64,000 nt of DNA, from NCBI RefSeq assembly GCF_027923465.1, contig NZ_BRLB01000016.1, forward strand, positions 43,032-107,031, read 5' to 3'. Of this stretch, positions 26,954-35,362 are shown one piece after another (the stretch's first letter is position 1; every line of letters starts with the position of its first letter). Position numbers and translations under genes: made by a program. The stretch is from Vallitalea longa. Its GTDB lineage: Bacteria; Bacillota; Clostridia; Lachnospirales; Vallitaleaceae. The notes beneath the pieces are model-generated. The model worked only from the letters and a program-made list of their open reading frames with translations, was not told the DNA's origin and did no database searches.

Positions 26954-27883
26954 TTAACTCTTATACTCAACAGGCTTACTAAGTTTGATAACTGCATTAA
27001 GTGATATAAATATAGCTAATACTGTAATGGATAACACTGTTTTACCTATTGCAGTATGAACTAAAGTTCTGTACCAACTTTTATTTAAGAAATACATAAG
27101 TGGTATATTACCTAACAACAAAATTACAAGAGTTATAAACTCCTTAACAGGCTCATACATTAAATACTCTAGCTCTGCTCCTACTACTCTCATATCTGAT
27201 AATTTTGCTACTATTGGTGATAAGGTATGTTTTAAGTTTTTATCATCCCTACATGATATTAATCCGTCAACCCATTCTTTAAATACATCATTATCTATTT
27301 TTGTCTTTATTCCTTCTAGTGCTATATTAACATTGGAATTAATTAGCTTTGTTTGCGATAAAAAGCTTTTGAATACATCTCTTACAGGAGGATTAATATA
27401 ATCTATGTTTTCTTCTACTGCTGTTATTATATTTTCATTCCTTAGATATGAATTAGTTATAACTGATAATGCTGTTTCAAGCTCACTGTTAAGTTGCTTT
27501 TTATAAAATGCTGCTGTGAATTTAATATACCAAAAAGGTATCAATGCCATGCCAATAGAAAGTACTGGTATCATTATCATGTTAGACATAGATATGGAAA
27601 GTAGTGTTCCTAAGATAAACAATACCAATGATAGAATGCAAAGAGTTGCAAACCTATTCTTTTTATTTGTCATTTCTAATATATCGATAGTTTCTGCTAT
27701 AAATTTCTTTAAACCCTTTTGCTTCTTCTTCACTTGAACTTTTAATATTTTTTGTTTTATTGTTAATGGTTTATTATTAAAATGTTTTGATAGATTTTCT
27801 ATCAATTGATAGGGTGATAATTCCAATAATATAAAACATCCTGTTATTAATCCTGTTAAAGCTATAGTTAACAGTATTGTCAT
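26954..27883 (-). CDS. tadB: TadB-like pilus membrane protein
   Basis: This 309-residue GspF-family membrane protein has an N-terminal helix, a central pair (about residues 78-110), a cytoplasmic domain with LNSELETALSVITNSYL, and two C-terminal helices. It lies 2 bases after the CpaF gene stop and before tadC. The order ATPase, TadB, TadC is that of Tad loci. ATG at 27883 follows GAGGATG. It anchors the motor that extrudes the pilus. Confidence 0.75.
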   Translation of the reverse strand: MTILLTIALTGLITGCFILLELSPYQLIENLSKHFNNKPLTIKQKILKVQVKKKQKGLKKFIAETIDILEMTNKKNRFATLCILSLVLFILGTLLSISMSNMIMIPVLSIGMALIPFWYIKFTAAFYKKQLNSELETALSVITNSYLRNENIITAVEENIDYINPPVRDVFKSFLSQTKLINSNVNIALEGIKTKIDNDVFKEWVDGLISCRDDKNLKHTLSPIVAKLSDMRVVGAELEYLMYEPVKEFITLVILLLGNIPLMYFLNKSWYRTLVHTAIGKTVLSITVLAIFISLNAVIKLSKPVEYKS

Positions 27884-27885
27884 TA

Positions 27886-29229
27886 TTACTCATCCTCCCT
27901 CAAGAATTTTTTCATTTTTTCCTGTGGCAATCCGTTTTCCAATAATCTTTTTTGTAATTTCTTTGACATATTGTTGACCTTTTCAAATTCTCCTTTAACT
28001 ATGTATTTATCCTTTACAATTTTATTTTCTTTTATTTTGTATCTATATAATGTTTGTAATTCTCTTTTACCATCTGAATGTATAATACATTCTGTTATCT
28101 CCATTATTCGCCTTGTATTATCTTCTAATTTCTTAGAAAATACTACAATCGGAAATGCCTCTGTTACAAGCTTATATAATGTGTTATCAGATATATCATA
28201 TTTCATTTTACATAATGTAACCATTCTTGCATATGTAGCTTCACATGAATTTGCGTGGATTGTAGTTGTTAAAGAATGTCCAGTCCTTGCAGCTTCTTGA
28301 GCTGCAAAAGCCTCTGCTGATTTCATTTCTGCTACACTAATGACGTCTGGATTAGCTGTTAAAGCAAATTCTAAAAGCTTTTCTTGATCAATATTTTGTC
28401 TTTCATCTTCCGAATCTCTTGTTACTGTATGTATTACGTTATTTAATACTGTTCCATCTTCATCTTCTTTTACTAAATCAAATTCACGTGTTCCGTTTTC
28501 TATTGTAATTATTCTTTTATCATTAGGTACTGTAGATAATAAATAACTCATCAAAGTGGTCTTTCCTGAACTCGTTGCACCTGTTATGCATATACTTACA
28601 CCATATCTAAGACTTCTACTTAGAAAATCAATCATTTCTTCTGTAGCTGTTCCATTTTTTATAAAATCTTCTTTTTTTAATTCTTTGGGATTAACTATAC
28701 GAATTGATGCTGCTATGCCTTTGTCATGGTCTATTACACCGTTACCAAATACAGTTATACGAATTTTATTAGACAAATGGCCACGTACTATAGGCTGTGA
28801 ATTATCAAGTATCATACCCGATTGATGAAGTAATCTTCTAATTACGTCTATAGCATGTGTTGGAGAATTGAATCTTTCTTTTGATGGTATTATACTGCCA
28901 TTAGAATAAGTAATTTTAATATCTTTATATGAATTAATGTTGATCTCTTCAATATTATTAGCGAATAGATATTTTGTTAGAAATGAGAATTCTGCCATCT
29001 CTGTATACAATTTTTTTACTAATTCATCTATAGTCATACCTTCAATACTATATCCATAATCCCTAACGAACTTTTTAATATAAGATTTTAATTGTTTCTT
29101 TTGTTCATCTGGATGTTCTGATAGAAGGACTGAATATTTGTTTGAGATATATTCTTGAACAGCTCTTAGTATCTCTGTAAATGATGTAGTGGCATCTTTA
29201 TCTCTAAAAAACATTGATTTATCACTCAT
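27886..29229 (-). CDS. cpaF: CpaF/TadA secretion ATPase
   Basis: This 447-residue VirB11/PulE-family ATPase has Walker A CITGATSSGKTTLMSYL (about residues 214-230), the Asp/Glu box ITIENGTREFDL, a Walker B-like DVISVAEMKSAEAFAAQEA, and the His box TGHSLTTTIHAN. Together with an N-terminal helical domain these are diagnostic for CpaF/TadA. ATG at 29229 follows AGAGG and overlaps the CpaE-like gene by 8 bases. It drives Tad pilus assembly, or acts as the VirB11-like motor of the conjugation apparatus. No other VirB11 is present in the window, so it may serve both. Confidence 0.88.
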   Translation of the reverse strand: MSDKSMFFRDKDATTSFTEILRAVQEYISNKYSVLLSEHPDEQKKQLKSYIKKFVRDYGYSIEGMTIDELVKKLYTEMAEFSFLTKYLFANNIEEININSYKDIKITYSNGSIIPSKERFNSPTHAIDVIRRLLHQSGMILDNSQPIVRGHLSNKIRITVFGNGVIDHDKGIAASIRIVNPKELKKEDFIKNGTATEEMIDFLSRSLRYGVSICITGATSSGKTTLMSYLLSTVPNDKRIITIENGTREFDLVKEDEDGTVLNNVIHTVTRDSEDERQNIDQEKLLEFALTANPDVISVAEMKSAEAFAAQEAARTGHSLTTTIHANSCEATYARMVTLCKMKYDISDNTLYKLVTEAFPIVVFSKKLEDNTRRIMEITECIIHSDGKRELQTLYRYKIKENKIVKDKYIVKGEFEKVNNMSKKLQKRLLENGLPQEKMKKFLREDE

Positions 29230-30121
29230 GATATCCTCTTTTCTTATTTAATCTTGGAAGTTTGATTTTCTCAGTTATACTTTTTATTTTATTATTTATG
29301 TTAGCTTTTCTATGTAGTTTTATAGGAATAATTTTATCTACGTTTATTTCAGATTGTTTTTCTTCTTTCTTATCCTTCCCACCATATAAAATAATATCTG
29401 CTATATCAGTAATAACTCTTTTACTAGAAATACTTTCTTTTAATTCTAATGGTTTTAATAATTCTCCACATAAAAATTGTTCTTCTAATTCACGACTATA
29501 ATCTGACTGATATTTAACACCGTTATATCTTTGTATTACTCCTGACTTTGATTGATATTCTTTTATATTAGACAATATCTTTATATGTTTATCTGCTTTA
29601 TATAAACTGCTTGCAATCAAAGGTAAATGAGAATCATAAAATGAAATACTTTTAAGATCACAAGTAATATGTCTTAATACTAAATCAGATAACTCTAGTG
29701 CAGTAGCTGAAAGCATATCATTTTCAATATAACTGTTGCAGTCAATTATTATGTAATCAGCTAAGTGTCTCAATAAGATTAAGAAATCTACTGCTCTTTC
29801 TCTTTCATAATCTGCATAAGTAAAAACATTATCTCCTTGCTTATATGATAACAAAGCTATATACTCGTTTTTCTTTAAAGTAATACACTCTGCCATTATA
29901 CTTTCTTGGGTTATTTGTGGAGCTGACAACACCTTTCCTAATGATTTGTCTCTCATGTCTATTTCTGGTAATACCGTCATTAATGCTGGTGCAACTATAT
30001 CACCCATAACAACTATAACATTCTTTTTATTCTTGGAAAGTTCTCTTGCTATCTTAATTGATGTAGTTGTTTTACCGCTGTTAGGACTTCCCCAAACAGC
30101 TATTATTTGATTGTTAATCAC
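29222..30121 (-). CDS. CpaE/MinD-like ATPase
   Basis: This 299-residue protein begins with a clear P-loop AVWGSPNSGKTTTSIKIA (about residues 8-25) and has YIIIDCNSY as Walker B, typical of MinD/ParA/CpaE. The C-terminal third is basic and probably disordered. The start is GTG at 30121, with GGGGGAG upstream, placed 3 bases after the CpaB stop. In Tad loci CpaE positions the pilus machine. Unlike the second CpaE-like protein at 15765-16781, this one keeps the GKT motif. Confidence 0.75.
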   Translation of the reverse strand: MINNQIIAVWGSPNSGKTTTSIKIARELSKNKKNVIVVMGDIVAPALMTVLPEIDMRDKSLGKVLSAPQITQESIMAECITLKKNEYIALLSYKQGDNVFTYADYERERAVDFLILLRHLADYIIIDCNSYIENDMLSATALELSDLVLRHITCDLKSISFYDSHLPLIASSLYKADKHIKILSNIKEYQSKSGVIQRYNGVKYQSDYSRELEEQFLCGELLKPLELKESISSKRVITDIADIILYGGKDKKEEKQSEINVDKIIPIKLHRKANINNKIKSITEKIKLPRLNKKRGYHE

Positions 30122-30124
30122 TAC

Positions 30125-30907
30125 CTACTCCCCCTTCTTTGTTATGCCTTTATTATTAATTAATAGATTTGAATTGGGATTATCTTCAATAAACTGCTCT
30201 TGTTCTTTTAAAAATTCATCTGTCTTTTCCTTATCACCTCTATAAACTAATGAAATATGAATTTTACCCTTTTGCTCTAAATCAGCTAATAGCTTGGATT
30301 GTTTTGAATTAACTAGAAAAGTTATTGTAGATGGTAACTCCTGTTCTTCTGAATCTGAGAATTTTTTATTCTCATCCAATGTTATGTCATTACCTTCTTT
30401 TGTTGTTACAGCTATTACTTGGACATATTGTAATTCAGGTAATATCAATGTTTCTCTAAATTCTCCATAATCTGAAGCAATTACTGAAACTATATCTCCT
30501 TCTTCCAATTTACCTGACAAGCCAGCTGCAAAGCTTTTTATTGTTACAGATATAGCTCTTTTGGTTCCATTAAAATTATAAAGATATTCATTATCTGTTA
30601 ATGGAATATCTGATAGCTTAGTATTTAGAATGTAATCTCCTTTTAATAAATCAGCTGTAGCATATTTACCTACTATACTAGATTTATCTTTTATTACGTT
30701 ATCAGGCAAATTATATCCTCCTATGGTTACAATCTTTATTTTATTATTTGTTATTATTTCTCCAGTTCTAATATCCTTGGATACTCTTACAATTTTTGTC
30801 TTAGCTCCAACTGCTTTATTAAAAAGTGGTGTTATGCCAAAACATATGACTAAGGATAAAAATATACATATTAATCCTAATACAGTTTTATTCTTTAACA
30901 GTTTCAT
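30125..30907 (-). CDS. cpaB: CpaB/RcpC-like SAF-domain protein
   Basis: This 260-residue protein has an N-terminal membrane helix (about residues 8-27) and then an external SAF domain: VSKDIRTGEIITNNKI, GKYATADLLKGDYIL, and AISVTIKSFAAGLSGKLEEGDIVSV. The last part is shared by CpaB/RcpC proteins. These sit in the envelope and help the Flp pilus leave the cell. ATG at 30907 follows GGAGG. The gene heads the block CpaB, CpaE, CpaF, TadB, TadC, TadE-like. Confidence 0.75.
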   Translation of the reverse strand: MKLLKNKTVLGLICIFLSLVICFGITPLFNKAVGAKTKIVRVSKDIRTGEIITNNKIKIVTIGGYNLPDNVIKDKSSIVGKYATADLLKGDYILNTKLSDIPLTDNEYLYNFNGTKRAISVTIKSFAAGLSGKLEEGDIVSVIASDYGEFRETLILPELQYVQVIAVTTKEGNDITLDENKKFSDSEEQELPSTITFLVNSKQSKLLADLEQKGKIHISLVYRGDKEKTDEFLKEQEQFIEDNPNSNLLINNKGITKKGE

Positions 30908-31007
30908 TATTCTATTTCCTCCTAATGCTTGTACTATTAATGCTGCTGCTATATAATCTATATAGTATTTTATATAAATTATTTATTAAAGATATTGGAG
31001 TGATTTT

Positions 31008-31340
31008 ATGAACAAATTAATAGAAGATACTCATTACTATAATAATAGTTATGAAATTATAAACGATATGGTTTCAATAGATAGAGTATATTGCTTAGAC
31101 TTAAATAATTTTAGGGATAATAATTGGGATACTCTAGGTGAAATTTATAAGTCACTGCCTTCATACATTATCCATCAAGGGTTACCTTATTGGTTTGGTA
31201 TTGATGAAAACAACATCTATCTCTGGGCTTCCTGTGAACCATCAGGGTTACAAATTGCAGGTTATCTACCATTAAAAGATTTTTTTTCTTGGGAAAATAT
31301 ATTCAATAAGGCTATTCTTAATTTACCATTTATATATTAA
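31008..31340 (+). CDS. Unknown 110-aa protein on the opposite strand
   Basis: I do not recognise this protein. It is soluble, acidic, and rich in Tyr, Trp and Asn (GLPYWFGIDENNIYLWASC). ATG at 31008 follows TTGGAGTGAT. It is one of the few plus-strand genes in the element and interrupts the pilus operon, overlapping the end of the prepilin peptidase gene by 11 bases in a convergent arrangement. It is probably independently expressed cargo. The small size and mixed strands recall immunity proteins, but there is no toxin next to it. Confidence 0.55.
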   Translation: MNKLIEDTHYYNNSYEIINDMVSIDRVYCLDLNNFRDNNWDTLGEIYKSLPSYIIHQGLPYWFGIDENNIYLWASCEPSGLQIAGYLPLKDFFSWENIFNKAILNLPFIY

Positions 31341-31887
31341 TATATGATACAAAACTTCCTATAGACAGATATAATCCAAGAGGAAAGGATTCACTTTTAT
31401 CCTTTCTTTTTAATTTATATAAAATACTATTAATCGCTACTGCAATAATAAGACTAATCATTCCTGCTATTAAACCATTTTTAACTTCTAACAAAAAACC
31501 TATTGCTGACATAAGTTTTATATCTCCACCACCTATACTATTAGGCTCTAAGAGTGCTGCTAATAAAAACGGTAAAGGAACTACTATAAATCCTAGCATT
31601 GATTGAAGTAGGTTTATATTAATTATGCTTAATAATAATATTACAATATGTACTGTATTTGGTATTGTTCTAGTTTTAAAATCCACAATACTTGTAAATA
31701 TTAGTACCTCAGAAAACAAAAAACCTTTAATAATCATTAACTGATTATCAAAAGTTCTTATTAGAATAAACATTATTATTATGCTTAATATAACTGTCAA
31801 TGGATACTTTTTTATCTTAAAATATTTTCCCAAAATTAGATTTAATAAAATTCCAGTAAAAATCGCAGTTATAATATAATAAATCAA
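31330..31887 (-). CDS. Type IV prepilin peptidase (TadV-like, A24 family)
   Basis: This 185-residue polytopic membrane protein has the A24 motif GGGDIKLMSAIGFL (about residues 117-130) and an earlier Asp in FTSIVDFKTRTIPN (about 67), the two catalytic aspartates of TadV/FlaK-type peptidases. It lacks the extra methylase domain of PilD. It should process the DUF4320/TadE-like and Flp-like prepilins encoded nearby. The start is TTG at 31887 with AGGTGATG upstream. It lies 11 bases after the winged-helix gene. Confidence 0.8.
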   Translation of the reverse strand: MIYYIITAIFTGILLNLILGKYFKIKKYPLTVILSIIIMFILIRTFDNQLMIIKGFLFSEVLIFTSIVDFKTRTIPNTVHIVILLLSIININLLQSMLGFIVVPLPFLLAALLEPNSIGGGDIKLMSAIGFLLEVKNGLIAGMISLIIAVAINSILYKLKRKDKSESFPLGLYLSIGSFVSYINI

Positions 31888-31898
31888 ATTATCATCAC

Positions 31899-32168
31899 CT
31901 ACCTTAAAATATATTTATTAGCAATTCTTCCACCATCTTCACGATACATTTTTCTTATGAAAATATATCCATTTCGCTCTAATCTATGTAAATTTTGTCT
32001 TACAGTTGTTTTAGCGATTTTTAGAATATTGCTGATTTTGCTAATACTAATCTGTGCTTCACCATTTTCGTCTGCTATTTCTTTTAAGAATGTATATATT
32101 AATTTCCCTGAAATTGCAGTATTTAGATATCCTGATATTTTATATTTATCCACTGGTTCATTATTCAC
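31899..32168 (-). CDS. Small winged-helix regulator
   Basis: This 89-residue protein has a helix-turn-helix ISISKISNILKIAKTTVRQN (about residues 40-59) and a wing (MYREDGGRIANKYIL) like the one in the 15076-15720 protein. GTG at 32168 was chosen, as GGAG lies eight bases upstream. Its first bases overlap the stop of the VirB3-like gene (GTGA). It probably regulates element genes in response to state or copy number. Confidence 0.6.
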   Translation of the reverse strand: MNNEPVDKYKISGYLNTAISGKLIYTFLKEIADENGEAQISISKISNILKIAKTTVRQNLHRLERNGYIFIRKMYREDGGRIANKYILR

Positions 32169-32491
32169 TTTTTCCACTCCCATTCGTCTAAATATTTATA
32201 GTTATACACTTTCTGGCTTCTTGCAAATCTAATCATAAACCTTATTTGATCATATGCTGATATATTTGTAATATCTTTTGTAAACATCATTACTGCACCT
32301 GATATTGAGCATAAAATAAACACTACCGTAAAAGTAGTGTTATTTGTAATCATATATATTATTGTGTCTATACCACCTGCTATGAGAGTTACTATGATTG
32401 ACTTAACTAGCTCAGATTTTCCAAAGCCTTCAAAAAGTTCTGTTCTTGTTTTAAGACCAAGAGGTATGTATAGAGATAGGTTTTGTCTCAA
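32165..32491 (-). CDS. VirB3/PrgI-like small membrane protein
   Basis: This 108-residue protein has two adjacent membrane helices (about residues 30-50 and 52-68) after a short polar start, and a C-terminal cytoplasmic tail with RFARSQKVYNYKY. This is the layout of VirB3/PrgI proteins, which sit beside VirB4 at the inner part of the channel. TTG at 32491 is preferred: AGAAGG lies eight bases upstream. A GTG at 32500 would overlap that site. Family assignment rests on size, topology and its place between VirB6-like and pilus genes. Confidence 0.5.
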   Translation of the reverse strand: MRQNLSLYIPLGLKTRTELFEGFGKSELVKSIIVTLIAGGIDTIIYMITNNTTFTVVFILCSISGAVMMFTKDITNISAYDQIRFMIRFARSQKVYNYKYLDEWEWKK

Positions 32492-32553
32492 ATTTATCAC
32501 CTTCTTAAATAATTATTGTTCTTTCATATGTTCAGCTTGTTCTTTATAATATA

Positions 32554-32763
32554 TTATCCATAATACCCTACAACAATATCTTTAATCTCCCATACACTCT
32601 CAGCAATAATATAAAACACCACTATATTCCTAGCCTTCTTCTTATATACCTCAGACTCCTGACCATTACTACCAATTTTTATAAAACAAAATATAACTCT
32701 TAATACTACTCCTACTCTAATTAATATTATAAAAGCATTTGCCATTTCTTTTAGTAAATCCAT
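32554..32763 (-). CDS. Small membrane protein next to VirB6
   Basis: This 69-residue protein has two hydrophobic stretches (IILIRVGVVLRVIFCFI and IVVFYIIAESVW) joined by a charged loop. ATG at 32763 follows GGGAGG and lies 12 bases after the stop of the VirB6-like gene. Small two-helix proteins beside trbL/virB6 are common in clostridial transfer regions and may be pilin-like or assembly factors. I cannot assign a name. Confidence 0.6.
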   Translation of the reverse strand: MDLLKEMANAFIILIRVGVVLRVIFCFIKIGSNGQESEVYKKKARNIVVFYIIAESVWEIKDIVVGYYG

Positions 32764-32775
32764 ATATACCTCCCA

Positions 32776-33609
32776 TTACTTTTTAAATGCTCCTTTTGCT
32801 ATCTGAACTAACCTTATTCCTGAGTATGCTGTACCCATTGGATTACTTGCACCTCCTGATATAATTAAGAATTCTTGTAGGAATTTAGGTGTCTTAATTG
32901 CTAACATTAGAGCTGCTATCCCCCAAAACACATGAATATTAAGCATTAAGGCAACACCAAGTTTTGCTAAAACTATTTGAACAAGTACAGCTAATGTAGA
33001 CTGAAAGAATTTCTGTATATAAGTTCTAAATACTCCACCATCTGAATCTATCAAACCACTACATGCTAAGGGTAATCCTATTCGTAGTATTAGAATTTCT
33101 AATCCTCTAATCAAAAACTGTATGTAAAGTAGGAAAAAGCATATAAAGAATATTAATGATACTAATGCTGTAAATAGACCTGCTGATGATATGCCAGCTA
33201 TTACTGTAGTAAAATCTTCTTGCATACTTAACCCAATAATTTCTAGTACTTTATTAGTTAAATCTTCAATTATGGTAGCTAACCATGAGTATATTGTAGG
33301 AAATGATACTGCTATTGCAAGTGCTTTAGAAAATCCTGTAAGTAATGTTAATGGATCAATTTCTGCATCTCCATCTGTCCAAAGTATGTAAATATCAAAC
33401 CCTTTCTTAAGAAATTTTAAAACTATTAATGATATCCCAAAATTAAAAAATATATCAAATATTTGCGTGAATCCATTAGAACCAAGAAGTGTATTCATAT
33501 AAGTATCTGCATATAAAGCTATATCTATTAAACCATCTAAAATGGAATTTACATAAATTAAACATCCATTTAGGATAGCTACAATAAGGAGAACTAAAAG
33601 AGCTTCCAC
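32776..33609 (-). CDS. VirB6/TrbL-like channel protein
   Basis: This 277-residue protein has about six membrane helices. Between them lies a hydrophilic loop, LKKGFDIYILWTDGDAEIDP, then repeated hydrophobic segments and a final region KTPKFLQEFLIISGGASNP. The IYILWTDGD...DPLTLL loop and the C-terminal SGG are typical of TrbL/VirB6-like proteins of Tn1549-type elements. It forms the inner membrane pore of the mating channel. The start is GTG at 33609 with AGGAGG upstream. It lies at the head of the block with VirB3-like and pilus genes. Confidence 0.75.
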   Translation of the reverse strand: MEALLVLLIVAILNGCLIYVNSILDGLIDIALYADTYMNTLLGSNGFTQIFDIFFNFGISLIVLKFLKKGFDIYILWTDGDAEIDPLTLLTGFSKALAIAVSFPTIYSWLATIIEDLTNKVLEIIGLSMQEDFTTVIAGISSAGLFTALVSLIFFICFFLLYIQFLIRGLEILILRIGLPLACSGLIDSDGGVFRTYIQKFFQSTLAVLVQIVLAKLGVALMLNIHVFWGIAALMLAIKTPKFLQEFLIISGGASNPMGTAYSGIRLVQIAKGAFKK

Positions 33610-33629
33610 TTAATCGCCTCCTATTATCA

Positions 33630-33669
33630 AAAAAAATACCCATTGATTATATTTAATAATCAACAGGTA
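33630..33669 (-). terminator. Intrinsic terminator upstream of the VirB6-like gene
   Basis: On the minus strand a stem (TGTTGATTA with TAATCAATG, plus flanking pairs) is followed by a run of Ts. It would end transcripts of the two small genes at 33743-34094 before the VirB6-like gene. Confidence 0.6.
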
Positions 33670-33742
33670 CCTATTACAAATTTTATGTATTATTTATTAA
33701 TTTATCTCTTTATCTCTATTTATTGCTCTTAATAAAAACAGG

Positions 33743-33913
33743 TTATTGTCCTTGCAAAACACTTTCATTTTGTTTTCCCTTATTAAGCTGATTCAAAAGT
33801 ATATCCATACGTCTTTTTACTTCCATTGCACCTTTTTTATATACTGTTACACACACTAAATTTTCGTCTTTGTCGTACACAGCCCAGTAACTTCTATATT
33901 TTTTTACTTCCAC
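33743..33913 (-). CDS. Unknown 56-aa protein
   Basis: The GTG at 33913 follows GGGGG and opens VEVKKYRSYWAVYDKDENLV, followed by a basic helix (GAMEVKRRMDILLNQLNKG). It has no membrane segment and no known domain. It is the second of two small minus-strand genes driven from the divergent promoter at 34126-34154. The next gene downstream is separated by a terminator. Codon content and the ribosome site support translation. Confidence 0.5.
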   Translation of the reverse strand: MEVKKYRSYWAVYDKDENLVCVTVYKKGAMEVKRRMDILLNQLNKGKQNESVLQGQ

Positions 33914-33947
33914 TTGATTTTCCCCCTACCATAGCTTAAGTATATTT

Positions 33948-34094
33948 TTATTTATATAAAACATTATAGTTATCTTTTGTATTATCATTATTCTCTATTA
34001 GTAAACCTTTAGTCATCTTTAGAATTTCTAGTTTCTCTTCTTTATCAAGCTTTGACATACATTTTATTAATTCATTTATTATTTGCACATCCAT
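33948..34094 (-). CDS. Unknown 48-aa helical protein, divergent from the XRE genes
   Basis: ATG at 34094 follows AAGGGGATG. The product (MDVQIINELIKCMSKLDKEE and on) is a short, charged, helical protein. It lies directly downstream of a strong promoter that faces away from the tandem XRE genes. Small genes in this position are often antirepressors or partners of the repressor. That is an inference, and the sequence shows no known domain. Confidence 0.5.
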   Translation of the reverse strand: MDVQIINELIKCMSKLDKEEKLEILKMTKGLLIENNDNTKDNYNVLYK

Positions 34095-34119
34095 GAAATC
34101 ATCCCCTTTTTTATTTGTT

Positions 34120-34195
34120 ACAAACATTTTATCATTCTAAATTATTTGTGTCAATACTTTATAGGGTTGTTTTTTATTATTGACAAACATTTAAT
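34120..34195. repeat. Direct-repeat operators in the divergent promoter region
   Basis: ACAAACATTT occurs at 34120-34129 and 34183-34192, 63 bases apart (six helical turns). One copy covers the leftward -10 box, the other the rightward -35 box. This is the expected arrangement for an XRE repressor controlling both directions. Confidence 0.55.
34126..34154 (-). promoter_or_regulatory. Leftward sigma-A promoter
   Basis: Minus strand: TTGACA (34154-34149), a 17-base spacer and TAAAAT (34131-34126). It drives the 48-aa gene at 34094. One operator-like copy of ACAAACATTT covers the -10 box. Confidence 0.75.
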
Positions 34196-34208
34196 GGTGC
34201 TATATACT
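34180..34208 (+). promoter_or_regulatory. Rightward sigma-A promoter for the tandem XRE genes
   Basis: Plus strand: TTGACA (34180-34185), a 17-base spacer and TATACT (34203-34208). The first XRE gene starts 24 bases later. A copy of ACAAACATTT overlaps the -35 box and spacer. Confidence 0.75.
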
Positions 34209-34231
34209 ATTTTTAATGGGAGGTGGTCTCT

Positions 34232-34585
34232 ATTTCACGAATTAAAGAACTTAGAAACTTACTAAATCTTACTCAAGAATCTTTTTCTAAGAAAATTAAT
34301 ATTAGTCAATCAAATTTATCTAATATTGAAAATGGTACCATAATGTTAACTGATAGAGTTAAAAATACTATACTAAAAGAATTTAATGTCAATCCTAACT
34401 GGTTTGAAACAGGACAAGGTAATGTATTTAATGATATTACCGAAGAACTAATCAATAAACTATCCATAGAAAATTCTCTTGATGATATTGATAAAAACAT
34501 AATATATAATTTCATTAATTTGAATGATAATAAACGCAAACAAGTTCTTGGCTACATGCATCGCCTCTTAGAAAAAAGTAGTTAA
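34232..34585 (+). CDS. XRE-family regulator 1 of a tandem pair
   Basis: This is a cro/C1-type helix-turn-helix protein with RIKELRNLLNLTQESFSKKI, then ISQSNLSNIENGT as recognition helix, and an acidic C-terminal helix domain (KRKQVLGYMHRLLE). The best ribosome site GGGAGG (34218-34223) is eight bases before an ATT codon at 34232, which I take as the start (117 residues). The nearest conventional codon is a GTG at 34223 lying within that site. The adjacent paralogue is very similar throughout. It probably represses its own promoter and the divergent genes, and may control element transfer. Confidence 0.75.
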   Translation: MSRIKELRNLLNLTQESFSKKINISQSNLSNIENGTIMLTDRVKNTILKEFNVNPNWFETGQGNVFNDITEELINKLSIENSLDDIDKNIIYNFINLNDNKRKQVLGYMHRLLEKSS

Positions 34586-34632
34586 TCTAAAATCATCATA
34601 CAAATTCTATGTTATTTATGGGGGTGTTAATT

Positions 34633-34986
34633 ATACAATCACGTATAAAAGAGCTTAGAAAATTTCTTAAACTAAATCAAGTGGAATTCGCCAAAAGAAT
34701 TAATATGAGCAGATCTAACCTAGCTAATATCGAAAATGGTACTGTCATGTTAACAACCCGAGTCAAGAATACGATTCTTAAAGAATTCAATGTAAACGAA
34801 AATTGGTTTACTACTGGTGAAGGTGTTGTTTTTAATGACATTACTGATAATCTTATTGATGAGCTTGCTATACAAAATTCTCTTGACGAAATTGATAAAC
34901 AAACAATTAGATACTTTCTTCAATTAACTGACAGTCAACGAAAACAAGTTCTTGGTTATATTCACCGATTGTTAGAAGAAAACTAG
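34633..34986 (+). CDS. XRE-family regulator 2 of a tandem pair
   Basis: This is a close paralogue of the preceding regulator: same helix-turn-helix (MSRSNLANIENGTVML), same linker, and the same C-terminal motif KQVLGYIHRLLEE. GGGGG at 34620-34624 is eight bases before an ATA at 34633, which would give 117 residues. Conventional alternatives are GTG at 34624 and ATGs at 34618 and 34609, but these lie in or before the site. It follows the first gene by 47 bases and ends in a good terminator. Two similar repressors could respond to different signals or form heterodimers. Confidence 0.75.
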   Translation: MQSRIKELRKFLKLNQVEFAKRINMSRSNLANIENGTVMLTTRVKNTILKEFNVNENWFTTGEGVVFNDITDNLIDELAIQNSLDEIDKQTIRYFLQLTDSQRKQVLGYIHRLLEEN

Positions 34987-34999
34987 GTGTATTTATAGA

Positions 35000-35023
35000 C
35001 TTGCAGATTTGCAAGCCTTTTTC
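35000..35023 (+). terminator. Intrinsic terminator after the tandem XRE genes
   Basis: CTTGCA pairs with TGCAAG across a four-base loop and is followed by CCTTTTTC. Confidence 0.7.
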
Positions 35024-35080
35024 TTATTAATAATACTTTTTGTTTTAGTTGAATCTTTTATCAAACATATTGATTTTATC

Positions 35081-35311
35081 TTAGCCCTTAAAATCAAACA
35101 TATTTGTTATTTTATCAGTCAATGTGGGTAAAACGGTATCTTTAAATAGCATATATAAACCAGATAATAATAATCCACCTACTACAACACTTATTAAAAT
35201 TTTCAAAGCACTATCTATAAATCCTTCTCCTTTATTGGATTTCATAATTTCTTTAACCCTATCCATTGTATTAATACCTTTAATATGTATTTTTATTAAA
35301 TAATTTCTCAT
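35081..35311 (-). CDS. Flp-like prepilin (DUF6133-like)
   Basis: This 76-residue protein has a basic leader ending SNKGEGFIDSALK and a single hydrophobic helix (ILISVVVGGLLLSGLYMLF), with a short tail. The G-E at the junction is a class III prepilin cleavage zone like that of the DUF4320 proteins. ATG at 35311 follows GGAGG. Its size and layout suit a major Flp-type pilin or the DUF6133 proteins of Tn1549-type elements. It lies just downstream of the VirB2-like gene, giving the element both kinds of pilin-like protein. Confidence 0.6.
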   Translation of the reverse strand: MRNYLIKIHIKGINTMDRVKEIMKSNKGEGFIDSALKILISVVVGGLLLSGLYMLFKDTVLPTLTDKITNMFDFKG

Positions 35312-35362
35312 TATAAATTCCTCCGATTAATATATTTTTAATTTTGCTTTTTACTTTCTATA

